Source: Ectobacillus panaciterrae DSM 19096 (GTDB lineage Bacteria > Bacillota > Bacilli > Bacillales > Bacillaceae_G). Taken from it: DNA of 64,000 nt. A program made the translations under genes and the position numbers. The number at the start of each line of letters is the position of its first letter. Within the stretch, counting starts at the first letter, position 1. This document shows positions 24,453 to 33,237 of the stretch, piece after piece. The stretch is taken from NCBI RefSeq assembly GCF_000430785.1, contig NZ_AUMR01000018.1, positions 35,741 through 99,740 of the forward strand, read 5' to 3'. The notes under the pieces are model-generated. The model saw only the letters and a list, made by a program, of their open reading frames with translations. It was not told the DNA's origin and searched no databases.

Positions 24453-25847
24453 ATGAAAGGATCACCGTTTATAAGGGGTACTTTATTTTTGACCATGTCT
24501 ACCATGATTTCCAAAATGCTTGGATTCGTGTACGTTATTCCGTTCACTGCGATGGTGGGAACGAGCGGATACGTCTTATATACATATGCTTACCGGCCAT
24601 ACACCATCATGCTGAGCATTGCCACCATGGGGTTGCCGCTGGCCGTTTCCAAAATGGTATCAAAATACAATCAGCTGGGTGATTATCATACAGTTAAAAG
24701 AGTGTTAAGAAGCGGTGTTGTATTCATGATTTGCATGGGAATTCTGTCCTTCCTGCTGCTTTATATGCTGGCGCCGATGCTCGCGGCATTGGTTATTGAT
24801 AATGGAGATGGAACAGGAAACAGCGTACAAGCTGTTACATACAATATTCAGATTGTGAGCTTTGCCTTGCTGCTAGTGCCGGTTATGAGCCTGCTGCGCG
24901 GGTTTTTTCAAGGGTTCCAGTCCATGGGGCCTTCTGCAGCAAGCGTTGTTGTAGAGCAGCTCTTTCGTGTATTGACGATTCTTATTGGTACGCTCGCCGT
25001 GATTCGTATTTACAAGGAAACGACCAGCATGGCAGTAGGTGTCGCTACATTCGGAGCCTTTATCGGAGCGGGTGCGGGAATTGGTGTCCTGCTTTTCTTT
25101 TATATGAAACGGCGCCCGTATTTAAAGATGAAAGAAAAAACGAGCATTCCAGCTGCAAATGTATCATTTTTTAAGCTGTATAAAGAGCTGTTCACATATT
25201 CAATCCCTTTTGTTATTGTTGGTTTGTCGATTCCAATGTATCAAACGGCGGATACCTTTACGATCAACCAATTGCTTATGAATATCGGCTATCAGCAAGC
25301 GGAGGCCGAGAAAGTAAATGCAATTATCGGTCTTGTGCAAATGATCGTGCTCATACCTGTTTCACTTGCAACTGCGTTCAGCATGTCCCTTGTGCCGGAA
25401 ATGACAAAGGCATTTACGGCAGGAAACTATGAATTATTATACAAACACTTTACACGCACCAATCTTTTTGTTGTGATGGTAACTTTGCCGGCTGCTCTTG
25501 GAATGATGCTATTGGCAGAGCCGGTATATACTCTTTTATTTGGAGTGAAAAATGACCCTCTTCTTGGAGGAGAAGTGCTTCGATATTATGCGTCTTCCTG
25601 CATTTTATTTTCGTTGTTTTCCGTAACGGCTGCGATGCTGCAAGGCATTAACCAGCAGCGTAAAACAGTGATTGGCTTGCTCATCGGTTTGACATTAAAA
25701 GTGATATTGAATGGGCTTCTTATTCCACATTTCGATTATGTCGGTTCTATCATCGCCACGTACTGCGGCTACACATTTTCTGTACTCTTTAATCTATGGT
25801 TATTATATCGTCACATAGGAAAATATATGGAAAATGGGAAGGGATAA
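24453..25847 (+). CDS. MATE/MVF-type polysaccharide flippase (YtgP/SpoVB-like)
   Basis: 464 residues with about twelve membrane segments. The N-terminal FIRGTLFLTMSTMISKMLGFVY and PLAVSKMVSKYNQLG and the RGFFQGFQSMGPSA block are typical of the YtgP/SpoVB/Wzx group of lipid-linked precursor flippases. Usual members run about 520-540 residues with fourteen helices, so this one lacks the last two. Precursor unknown. Confidence 0.8.
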   Translation: MKGSPFIRGTLFLTMSTMISKMLGFVYVIPFTAMVGTSGYVLYTYAYRPYTIMLSIATMGLPLAVSKMVSKYNQLGDYHTVKRVLRSGVVFMICMGILSFLLLYMLAPMLAALVIDNGDGTGNSVQAVTYNIQIVSFALLLVPVMSLLRGFFQGFQSMGPSAASVVVEQLFRVLTILIGTLAVIRIYKETTSMAVGVATFGAFIGAGAGIGVLLFFYMKRRPYLKMKEKTSIPAANVSFFKLYKELFTYSIPFVIVGLSIPMYQTADTFTINQLLMNIGYQQAEAEKVNAIIGLVQMIVLIPVSLATAFSMSLVPEMTKAFTAGNYELLYKHFTRTNLFVVMVTLPAALGMMLLAEPVYTLLFGVKNDPLLGGEVLRYYASSCILFSLFSVTAAMLQGINQQRKTVIGLLIGLTLKVILNGLLIPHFDYVGSIIATYCGYTFSVLFNLWLLYRHIGKYMENGKG

Positions 25848-25875
25848 AAACAGGGCAAAATGCTCTGTTTTTTCT
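25846..25875 (+). terminator. Terminator
   Basis: AAAACAGGGC pairs with GCTCTGTTTT (one G-U), then T run. Confidence 0.8.
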
Positions 25876-26027
25876 TTTTGAAATGTAAAAAACCGAAAAA
25901 ATATATTTTGATTTAAGTTTCAAAAGCATTTTTCTATTGAAATTTTGGGAGTTGTTGCATATGCTTGAAAGGGTCTTATATTAAAGAAAGGTTGCGTGCT
26001 GTATGTAAAAGAATCGGGGTGAAAATG

Positions 26028-26966
26028 ATGTTAAACATTTATTTAACAGATGAAAACGGCAAAGTGCAGGAGATTGAAGAAATTCAAAAGGGATGCTGGA
26101 TTAATGCTCTGCATCCGACAGAAGAAGAGATTCAATTTCTAATTGAATCATTGAATCTGGAACTGGACTTCATTAAAGACCCACTGGATGATGAGGAGCG
26201 CTCTCGTATTGAGAAGGAAGATAACAATACGCTGATTATCGTCGATATTCCCACTGTCCGTCATGATGAAGAGGGCAATTCGATTTATGATACAATTCCA
26301 ATCGGTATGATCGTTATGCCGGACTGCTTTGTTACAATTTGCTTGGAAGAAAATCCTGTTTTTGAACGATTTATTAATCAGAAAATTAAAGGGTTTTATA
26401 CATTTAAGAAAACACGTTTTGTGCTGCAGCTCTTATATATAATTTCTACTTATTATTTGCGTTATCTGAAGCAAATTAACCGCAAGACGGATGATTTGGA
26501 GCATGTGCTTAATAAATCGATGAAAAACAAAGAGATTTTCACATTGCTTGCGCTTGAAAAAAGCTTAGTTTACTTTACCACCTCTCTGAAAGCGAACAAG
26601 ATCGTTATCCAGAAACTTATGCGAAACGAATATTTGCGTATGTATGAGGATGATCAGGATTTGCTTGAAGATGTGTTAATTGAAAATAAACAGGCCATCG
26701 AGATGGCGGAAATATACAGTGTCATTTTGAACGGCATGATGAATACGTTTGGTTCTGTAATCAGCAATAACCTAAACAGCGTGATGAAGTTTCTTACGTC
26801 CATTACGATCGTTCTATCGCTGCCTACGATGGTAGCGAGCTTTTTTGGAATGAACGTGCCTATTCCGTTTCAAGGGTATAAGCATGCATTTGGCATCATT
26901 ATGGTCATCGCAGCCGCGTTATCTTGCACGACAGCGTTCATTTTTTGGAAGAAACGTTACTTTTAG
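26028..26966 (+). CDS. corA: CorA-family divalent cation transporter
   Basis: 312 residues with a large cytoplasmic N-terminal domain and two C-terminal helices. FFGMNVP holds the family GMN selectivity motif, followed by the final helix and a Lys/Arg tail. CorA pentamers carry Mg2+ and sometimes Co2+ or Zn2+. Two adjacent ATGs follow GGGGTG; the second (26028) has better spacing. The longer frame upstream has no clear ribosome-binding site. Confidence 0.9.
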   Translation: MLNIYLTDENGKVQEIEEIQKGCWINALHPTEEEIQFLIESLNLELDFIKDPLDDEERSRIEKEDNNTLIIVDIPTVRHDEEGNSIYDTIPIGMIVMPDCFVTICLEENPVFERFINQKIKGFYTFKKTRFVLQLLYIISTYYLRYLKQINRKTDDLEHVLNKSMKNKEIFTLLALEKSLVYFTTSLKANKIVIQKLMRNEYLRMYEDDQDLLEDVLIENKQAIEMAEIYSVILNGMMNTFGSVISNNLNSVMKFLTSITIVLSLPTMVASFFGMNVPIPFQGYKHAFGIIMVIAAALSCTTAFIFWKKRYF

Positions 26967-26972
26967 TATGGG

Positions 26973-27003
26973 AAATCCGCTGAACTACAGCGGATTTTTT
27001 TTT
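26973..27003 (+). terminator. Terminator
   Basis: AAATCCGCTG pairs with CAGCGGATTT, then nine T. Confidence 0.85.
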
Positions 27004-27012
27004 ATATTTTTC

Positions 27013-27041
27013 TTGTTCCTTTTGCATGAAAGGGATACAAT
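27013..27041 (+). promoter_or_regulatory. SigA promoter of permease pair 2
   Basis: TTGTTC, 17 bp, TACAAT. No Zur-like box is visible near it, unlike the first pair. Confidence 0.55.
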
Positions 27042-27065
27042 AACATACTGCAAGGAGGATTTATT

Positions 27066-27959
27066 ATGGACATATTTCATTTACCAAAATCGCTGCTGCA
27101 AATGAATACGATTTTCATCTCTATTTTGATTGAAGCACTGCCTTTCGTCTTGATCGGCGTATTCATTTCCGGTATTATTCAAATGTTTGTAACAGAAAGT
27201 ATAATCGCAAGGATCATGCCGAAAAATCGGTTTCTTGCGGTCTTGCTGGCAGTATTCTTAGGTATGATGTTTCCGGGCTGCGAATGCGGGATTGTACCGA
27301 TTGTGCGCCGCCTCATTGGAAAAGGCGTGCCACCTTATGCAGGTATTGCGTTTATGCTGACAGGACCTATTATTAACCCTGTTGTCTTATTCGCTACATA
27401 TGTTGCATTTGGAAGCAGCATTAGAATGGTTATTTTTCGTTCGGTTACAGCGATTGTAGTTGCACTTATTGTAGGAATCGTATTATCGTTTATGTCTGAA
27501 GATCGTCCGTTAAAGGATGATCATTTTCCGCCGGTCAAGCACATGCATTCCATTAAAACGAAGCTGTGGGACGTATGTACGCATGCGGTAGAAGAATTTT
27601 TCTCAATGGGGAAATACTTAGTTATCGGTTCACTTATTGCAGCAAGTGTGCAAACATATGTGAAAACATCCACACTGCTATCAATTGGACAAGGTCCGTT
27701 TTCGTCCTCAGCAGTCATGATGGGCTTGGCATTTATATTGTCTCTTTGTTCGGAAGCTGATGCATTTATCGCTTCTTCGTTCCAAAGCACATTTTCAACA
27801 GCTTCACTTGTTGCTTTTCTCGTGTTTGGACCGATGGTAGACATTAAAAATACACTGATGATGTTCGGTACTTTTAAAACGCGTTTTGTTGTCATTGTGA
27901 TTGCATTAGTTACAGTAACGGTTTACGTGAGTTCATTAGTGCTTTATTTTGTGAGGTGA
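27066..27959 (+). CDS. Permease of the YcgR/YraQ (UPF0718) type, copy 2
   Basis: 297 residues with about eight membrane segments. PGCECGIVPIVRRLIGKGVP carries the in-membrane Cys-x-Cys and LSLCSEADAFIASSF the second signature, as in copy 1 at 11588. The substrate is unknown; the family is linked to metals and metalloids. The partner gene starts 4 nt after the stop. Ribosome-binding site AAGGAGG. Confidence 0.87.
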   Translation: MDIFHLPKSLLQMNTIFISILIEALPFVLIGVFISGIIQMFVTESIIARIMPKNRFLAVLLAVFLGMMFPGCECGIVPIVRRLIGKGVPPYAGIAFMLTGPIINPVVLFATYVAFGSSIRMVIFRSVTAIVVALIVGIVLSFMSEDRPLKDDHFPPVKHMHSIKTKLWDVCTHAVEEFFSMGKYLVIGSLIAASVQTYVKTSTLLSIGQGPFSSSAVMMGLAFILSLCSEADAFIASSFQSTFSTASLVAFLVFGPMVDIKNTLMMFGTFKTRFVVIVIALVTVTVYVSSLVLYFVR

Positions 27960-27963
27960 TTGT

Positions 27964-28818
27964 ATGTTTCGTGCTTATATTTTACTCGGATTTACATTTT
28001 TGATTGCACAGCTCCATATTTCAGGAAATATCACAAAATACATTAACATGAAATACGCGTATTTATCGAAAAGCGCGGCTGTCATTATGGCATTTTTGAC
28101 TGTTGTACAAGTTATTATGGCTTTTAAAAAGGACAATCATCACGATCATGGATGCAGCCACCTGGATTGCGGATGCGGACACCATCCTCATGAGCAAGAC
28201 CGATGGTGGAAGCGTGCAGGTGTGTATAGTCTTTTTCTTTTTCCGATTATATCTGGATTGTTCTTTCCGATTGCTACGCTCGATTCCAATATCGTAAAAG
28301 CGAAAGGATTCCATTTTCCGGTTTCAGACCCGGGAAACACTGATCCATTCATACAGCGTCAATTTTTAAAGCCGGATTTGAGCATTTACTACGGTGCTGA
28401 AGGATATCGAAGCTTAATGGAAAAGGAAAAGAAAAGTTATGTTAAACAGGATTCGATTGTACTTAACGACGTGAACTTCTTACAAGGCATGGAAGTTATT
28501 TATAACTATCCTGGAGAGTTTATCGGGAAAGAGTTGTCCTTCCAAGGTTTTGTGTTTCATGATAAAGGGGGACAAAGAAATGAGTATTTCTTGTTCCGTT
28601 TCGGTATTATCCACTGTATTGCGGATTCCGGTGTATATGGGATGATGATACAAAAGCCTGCGGACGCAAACTGGAAGGATGATGACTGGATTAGAGTGCA
28701 AGGAACGATTGGAACGACCTATTATCAGCCATTCCACGCTACGATTCCTGTTTTAAAGATAACCAAATGGGTGAAGGTAGAGGCGCCTAAGGATCAGTAT
28801 GTGTACCGGGGAGCTTAA
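27964..28818 (+). CDS. TIGR03943 (YcgQ-like) membrane protein, copy 2
   Basis: 284 residues: two N-terminal membrane helices, a His/Cys-rich loop (HHDHGCSHLDCGCGHHPHE, about residues 59-77), a third helix, and an outer C-terminal domain with FGIIHCIADSGVYG. The loop is much richer in metal ligands than in copy 1 and looks like a metal-binding site. It is the standard partner of the preceding permease and is cotranscribed with it. Confidence 0.87.
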   Translation: MFRAYILLGFTFLIAQLHISGNITKYINMKYAYLSKSAAVIMAFLTVVQVIMAFKKDNHHDHGCSHLDCGCGHHPHEQDRWWKRAGVYSLFLFPIISGLFFPIATLDSNIVKAKGFHFPVSDPGNTDPFIQRQFLKPDLSIYYGAEGYRSLMEKEKKSYVKQDSIVLNDVNFLQGMEVIYNYPGEFIGKELSFQGFVFHDKGGQRNEYFLFRFGIIHCIADSGVYGMMIQKPADANWKDDDWIRVQGTIGTTYYQPFHATIPVLKITKWVKVEAPKDQYVYRGA

Positions 28819-28820
28819 TT

Positions 28821-28993
28821 GAGCCGTTTCCGCTTTTCTTTATGTTCAGCTCCACCGGCTAGGTGCTGCCACCAGAGAACCTCCGCCGACGTATTGGCAA
28901 AAAGCGCCTTTAAGGGCGGAGAACCTCTGGTTCTGCACCTGAACGAGCCGTTTCCGCTTTTCTTTATGTCCAGCTCCACCGGCTAGGTGCTGG
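28821..28993. repeat. Hairpin repeat element with direct-repeat flanks
   Basis: GAGCCGTTTCCGCTTTTC and AGCTCCACCGGCTAGGTGCTG occur at both ends, as a 48-bp direct repeat at 28821 and 28945. Between them AGGTGC and GCACCT and the GGCGGAG arms form an imperfect hairpin. A related copy is at 31724..31877. The region up to 29205 holds nothing else I can identify. Confidence 0.75.
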
Positions 28994-29205
28994 ACATGCC
29001 CCAAAATTATAATTTCTTTAAAGTGACAAGAACATGCTTCTTGTCTTTTTTTGTGTTATTGGAATTGTCTGGAAATAGGTATGGGCTGTGTATAAAATAA
29101 AAGTACGCATTTTTATACAGGGAAAGTCGAAAAAAACGGTTTTTTTATTCACTTATATATTGTTACTGTAGTGGCGGGAATGTTGGCTGTTACGGTACAT
29201 ATTCT

Positions 29206-29236
29206 AAAAGTGCAGAGCTGTATGCTCTGCACTTTT
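29206..29236 (-). terminator. Terminator of the diadenylate-cyclase-like gene
   Basis: AAAAGTGCAGAGC pairs with GCTCTGCACTTTT around a 5-nt loop. Confidence 0.85.
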
Positions 29237-30746
29237 AAATTTCTATGAGGATTTCACCGTTGTGCAGCACGAGCACATCGCCGTCCTGCGATACTTTTAT
29301 AGCAATGCCGAAGCGGGAACCCGCATACGCAGCAGCTGTGCGTGCTCCGAGTGCCTCTGTGCGAATGCCGGAAATATCAAGCAGCTCACCGAATGAAAGG
29401 AAATTGAAGGATGAGTCGAGAATCACGGCGCCATCGATGGAAGCGAGAAGTTCTAAAAACAGAAAATCGCCATCCAGCACGTTCAAAGCATAATCGTGCC
29501 GTTTGATAATATGAACGAATTTGTTCAAGGAGGTATCTCCTTTTAAAAGCATTTGAACGGGGATTTGCTGTATGGCTTTTTCATGGCGTATAGGCTCTTT
29601 TTGCGGCCGGGTCGTGTCGCATAGATTGGCATCAAGCAGAATGACGAACAAAGAGCCTTTTTCCGTTTGAGAAAGTCTTTTTATTAAGCCGACAAGCCGG
29701 TCAATTCGTTTGATTGTAATGTCTACTACATTCGTTTTTAAAGTAGAGTAATTTCTTACCAAGTATGAAAGTGTCTGATCGCAGTCATAAGGGAGCAGCT
29801 TTTCAAGTAAAATCGCTTTTAACGCTAAATAGTGCTTTATTTTCCAATTGCCGTTTGCCAGCCGCAGCGTGAAGTTGTGATTTGTGTACCAGTTCAGCTC
29901 CCGATTATAAATATCGATAAATTGAAAGGGCGGTATTTTTTGTTCCTTTTGGGCGCTGATGGCTTTCAACGTATCCAAATTGGCAAAAATATAGCTGGAA
30001 AATTTATCATATGTATCGCGGGAAAGTGTAATTGTGTTTTCAGCAAGCTGATCATTTAGGTAGTCGTATAAACTCGAGTAATACATATATTGCAGTTTCA
30101 GTTCATCAACCTCGTTATACATCGCCATAATAGCCGTGCGAATCAGCTCGCAATCTGATTGCTTTCTTACAAAGCCGGTTACAAGAAATTCATGATTGAC
30201 AACAAGTGATAAATGCTTATTGTCAATTAAGCGGAGCGAACGCTTATCCTCAATAAAAGCGCTGGCATCAATTGGATATGAAGCTGGTAAATATTCAAGA
30301 CCGATTTTATGCAGTTCTTGTTCAATATTGAGATAAGGACGCTGGAAATAAAAAAAACCAAGTGATGTATGAGCGGATTCGTATGTTTTTGTGCTGGCTT
30401 CTTTCAGCAGTTTGATAAAGGAATACGCTTTTAAGTCATAGCAGCTTACTGAGAGAGAATCAGAATGAAAGATAATTAATAAAGCAATTTCCTCAACTGC
30501 AGAAATGAACTGTCGAAGTTCAAATCCGTTTGTGTGATTGTAATAATAGCTTAAAACCGCAAATATTTTACACGTCAGTTCATCCAGAAGCATCCGGGCC
30601 GTTTTCTGAGAAATACCTGTTGTTTTTAAATGAAAGGTTATGTCTTTTTCCTGATCAGAGTCGGAAAACTCTAAATCCAATCCGATAAAATGCTTTAACT
30701 GCTCGCGGAAATGATTAAAAAACATGAGCTTCTCGCTTTTTGTCAT
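29235..30746 (-). CDS. Large protein with C-terminal DisA_N/DAC-like domain
   Basis: A 503-residue soluble protein. The first 420 residues match nothing I recognise and are mostly helical. The last 70 contain ASIDGAVILDSSF, LGARTAAAYAGSRFG and AIKVSQDGDVLVLHNGE, which parallel the diadenylate cyclase core (the DGA motif, the LGTRHRAALG motif and the closing strand pair). The DGA is kept, but the second motif reads ART instead of RHR. It may make c-di-AMP or another nucleotide, or only bind one. Ribosome-binding site GAGGTG. Monocistronic. Confidence 0.6.
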   Translation of the reverse strand: MTKSEKLMFFNHFREQLKHFIGLDLEFSDSDQEKDITFHLKTTGISQKTARMLLDELTCKIFAVLSYYYNHTNGFELRQFISAVEEIALLIIFHSDSLSVSCYDLKAYSFIKLLKEASTKTYESAHTSLGFFYFQRPYLNIEQELHKIGLEYLPASYPIDASAFIEDKRSLRLIDNKHLSLVVNHEFLVTGFVRKQSDCELIRTAIMAMYNEVDELKLQYMYYSSLYDYLNDQLAENTITLSRDTYDKFSSYIFANLDTLKAISAQKEQKIPPFQFIDIYNRELNWYTNHNFTLRLANGNWKIKHYLALKAILLEKLLPYDCDQTLSYLVRNYSTLKTNVVDITIKRIDRLVGLIKRLSQTEKGSLFVILLDANLCDTTRPQKEPIRHEKAIQQIPVQMLLKGDTSLNKFVHIIKRHDYALNVLDGDFLFLELLASIDGAVILDSSFNFLSFGELLDISGIRTEALGARTAAAYAGSRFGIAIKVSQDGDVLVLHNGEILIEI

Positions 30747-30809
30747 AGTACACCTCGCCTGTTGATAATAGTTTAGTGTAACTCAAATGAAAAAAGTGTA
30801 TGTACAAAA

Positions 30810-30834
30810 GAAAAAGGCACTGTAACAGTGCCTT
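30810..30834 (-). terminator. Terminator
   Basis: AAAGGCACTG pairs with CAGTGCCTTT, followed on the minus strand by TTC and a T-rich run. Confidence 0.75.
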
Positions 30835-30859
30835 TCTCAATAGTGTTTCAGTTCCCGCA

Positions 30860-30946
30860 TTAGCAGAAGCAAGCAGCTCCAACGATAATCAAAAGGATAA
30901 AGAGAACAACAATTAACGCAAAGGCGTTGCCGTGTCCGAAGCTCAT
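30860..30946 (-). CDS. YjcZ-family sporulation microprotein, 28 aa
   Basis: ATG follows AAAGGGGG. The protein starts MSFGHGNAFALIVVLFILL and ends VGAACFC: a short Gly-rich head and one membrane helix, the standard form of YjcZ/SscA-type spore proteins. Its role in spore assembly is inferred from the family. Confidence 0.85.
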   Translation of the reverse strand: MSFGHGNAFALIVVLFILLIIVGAACFC

Positions 30947-31228
30947 GTTTTTTCCCCCTTTATTACTTTTACATTATACAATATGTCAGAATGGAGATTT
31001 TGACTGGATAGCAGGAGTAGGCGAGTGCGGATTTTCATTAAACAGCTTGTCTTTTATCGTTTGAATTCGTAAATGCGAGCTTCGTGCGGCCGAAAGCGGT
31101 ATGTGTAAGTTTCTCATCGGCAGCTTCATAATTTGCAAGCAGGAAAAAGAAGTAATGATGAATGTATTGGGACTAGTTATTGTTAGCCGTTTTATTGCAT
31201 AGAATAGAATGGACGAGGAGGTTTGCGC

Positions 31229-31672
31229 ATGCAATATTTAGCAAAACTTATGGAATATCAATTCAGCCTGATACAGGAGATGGGGATACTCATGCAGCAT
31301 GTTCACGATGAGAAACTCAAAGTTTTGGCAGAAAGACATGCGCAGCATATGTTAGAAACTTATAATACGATGGTTGAGTTTCAAGAGGGCTCAGTGCAGC
31401 GTGTAATCTGCAATGAGCCGTTTGTTGAGTTCGCGTCTCTTTCATTATCTAAGAAAGAGGACGAGGCAGATTTAGTGCTTCGCTACGGGGCGAATATAAA
31501 GAAATTGGCGCTCGCATATGCGCAGGCTGCTGTTGAAGCTGCAAATCCGGAATTGCGAATGTTCATGGAAGAGCATTTTGTGAAGATTAACCGTCATGCT
31601 TATGAAGTATGGCAACACATCGTCAAACAAAATACCATAATTTCTGAAGAAATATGGAAAGAAGCAAAGTAA
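31229..31672 (+). CDS. Helical CotF-like or ferritin-like protein
   Basis: A 147-residue protein. I start at ATG 31229, seven bases after GAGGAGG; a TTG six bases earlier is also in frame. The whole protein is helical with scattered His and Glu (MQHVHDEKLKVLAERHAQHM, EEHFVKINRHAYEVWQH). The pattern resembles spore-coat CotF/ferritin-like bundles, but I see no clear di-iron motif. Confidence 0.5.
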   Translation: MQYLAKLMEYQFSLIQEMGILMQHVHDEKLKVLAERHAQHMLETYNTMVEFQEGSVQRVICNEPFVEFASLSLSKKEDEADLVLRYGANIKKLALAYAQAAVEAANPELRMFMEEHFVKINRHAYEVWQHIVKQNTIISEEIWKEAK

Positions 31673-31700
31673 AATCCCTGAATGAATCGGGGATTTTTTT
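31671..31700 (+). terminator. Terminator
   Basis: AAAATCCC pairs with GGGATTTT, followed by T run. Confidence 0.75.
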
Positions 31701-31723
31701 AGTTATGAAAGTATAACTTTTTT

Positions 31724-31877
31724 AGTTCTGCACCTCGAAGGTTTCGTTTTTTGGGATGTCTAGCTCCACCGGCTAGGCGCTGCCGTCCAAGAACCTCAGC
31801 CGCAAAAAAGCAAAAAGCGCTTTTTAGGGCTGAGAACCTTGGTCTCTGCGCCTGAACGAGCCGGTTCCGCTTTTCTT
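31724..31877. repeat. Hairpin repeat element, second copy
   Basis: Contains TAGCTCCACCGGCTAGGCGC, CAGCCGC, AAAAAGCGCTTTTT, GGGCTGAGAACC and GCGCCTGAACGAGCCGGTTC in the same order as the 28.8-kb copy, with compensating changes in the arms (GGCGC/GCGCC). Confidence 0.75.
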
Positions 31878-31878
31878 G

Positions 31879-32014
31879 TTATAAGCTTTTTACCATGCCG
31901 CCGTCGACTAAGAACGAGTTGCCTGTCATATATGTATTTGCCGCCATTTTCTTTCATGTATGGAAGCGTTTGACGAATCATGCGGATGTAGCTCAGTAAA
32001 TTCAATTCAATTCA
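31879..32014 (-). pseudogene. Decayed short-chain dehydrogenase
   Basis: On the minus strand ELNLLSYIRMIRQTLPYMKENGG matches the helix before the catalytic strand of classical SDRs. After a frame change and deletion, AANTYMTGNSFLVDGGMVKSL matches the SDR C-terminus. The Rossmann motif and catalytic Tyr-Lys are gone. It abuts the hairpin repeat. Confidence 0.75.
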
Positions 32015-32099
32015 AACGCGCTGTACCAATCTTCATCTCTACTATGTATTGACTTTTTCAGTATAACGCAAACGAAAGAACAGAAGGAGAATGATGCTT

Positions 32100-32837
32100 T
32101 TACGAAAATGCGAATTGTATTTTTCTTAAAAATTCCTGCTTGCCTGTTTCAAATTGCGCATGCCGATGTCCGTTTGCTCCTGATGGATGGGGGAAGCCGA
32201 GCAGACAGCGTTCTTCATCAATACGATATTCATCAGCAAGCACTTTTAATGTATCAGACACCGCTTTGCCGAGCGGGATAATGAGCAACGGATGAACAGA
32301 GTGCAATTCCGGCACAAAAACGCTTCTGATCCATTCCATCAAAAAAGGGGATTTTGCCATCTGCGGTGTATGCCCCGTATAGTTTTGAGCGCGTAAAAAG
32401 ACAGGATAACGCAGCATAGAACAAGGGTGGAGCAGATGACGATGTTCAGCGAATAAAGATGCACTATCGGATATGCCGAGATAGTGCGGAAGCTGCAACT
32501 CGTTGAGCATAGATGTTAAATTGCTGCGCATAGAGCCGGCAAAGCTGGCCTGCTGCTTTACTCGCTTTACGCCTGTCTCTAACGATTCGCCTTGTTTTAA
32601 GGCTTTCAGTACTGTCGTAAAAGCAAGCTGCATCTGTGTCCAGCCCGGCGTAATACCAATAATCATGATCTTAGCTTTCGTGTTGATATAATCAAAAGGT
32701 GCATAATACATCTCTAAGGCATGATGTGTATCGAGTAAAAATCTAGGATGAAGCAAGTCGTTTTTCGTTAAGGCCTCCTGATATTGCAGTTCTTTTAGTT
32801 CAGACATAAATTCATGAGCTTGATAGATTTTAATCAT
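32100..32837 (-). CDS. Uracil-DNA glycosylase superfamily protein
   Basis: A 245-residue protein. IMIIGITPGWTQ (about residue 58) matches the first UDG-superfamily motif and CLLGFPHPSGANGHR (about residue 215) the HPSG second motif. The first motif lacks the Asp used by family 1 enzymes. It may be a distinct DNA glycosylase or a non-repair member of the fold. It lies alone. Confidence 0.7.
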   Translation of the reverse strand: MIKIYQAHEFMSELKELQYQEALTKNDLLHPRFLLDTHHALEMYYAPFDYINTKAKIMIIGITPGWTQMQLAFTTVLKALKQGESLETGVKRVKQQASFAGSMRSNLTSMLNELQLPHYLGISDSASLFAEHRHLLHPCSMLRYPVFLRAQNYTGHTPQMAKSPFLMEWIRSVFVPELHSVHPLLIIPLGKAVSDTLKVLADEYRIDEERCLLGFPHPSGANGHRHAQFETGKQEFLRKIQFAFS

Positions 32838-32968
32838 AATAATTCCTCTTTATTTAATTTTTAGAAATTTACGATAATTTACCTACCTTTTACCTCTTCC
32901 TAATATTTTCTTTATATGAGTCAAGTACTATGAGGATGTACATATTTTATCCAAAGGAGAGGGTAAGG

Positions 32969-33130
32969 ATGAATAAGTTAACGAAATCTTTGACGGCAAT
33001 TGCATTAATGAGCTCTTTATTAGTAGTAGGCTGCAGCAATGATTCACAAAAGAAGGATGACACAAAGCAACAGCAGGACAAAGAAACTAGCACAGATTCT
33101 AATTCTAAAGACAGCACAAAAAAGCAGTAA
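32969..33130 (+). CDS. Small lipoprotein, 53 aa
   Basis: Starts at the ATG after AAAGGAGAGGG. A signal peptide ends in lipobox VVGC (Cys about residue 22), followed by a very hydrophilic Lys/Asp/Gln/Ser tail. Function unknown. Confidence 0.75.
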   Translation: MNKLTKSLTAIALMSSLLVVGCSNDSQKKDDTKQQQDKETSTDSNSKDSTKKQ

Positions 33131-33144
33131 TATATTGATTAGCG

Positions 33145-33177
33145 AGCTCTCTCACCCTGTAGTGAGAGAGCTTTTTT
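33145..33177 (+). terminator. Terminator
   Basis: AGCTCTCTCAC pairs with GTGAGAGAGCT, then six T. Confidence 0.9.
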
Positions 33178-33237
33178 GTTGCATTTTTTCTTTTGCATGA
33201 CAAAATAGAACTAGCACGCGATAAAGGAGATAAAACT

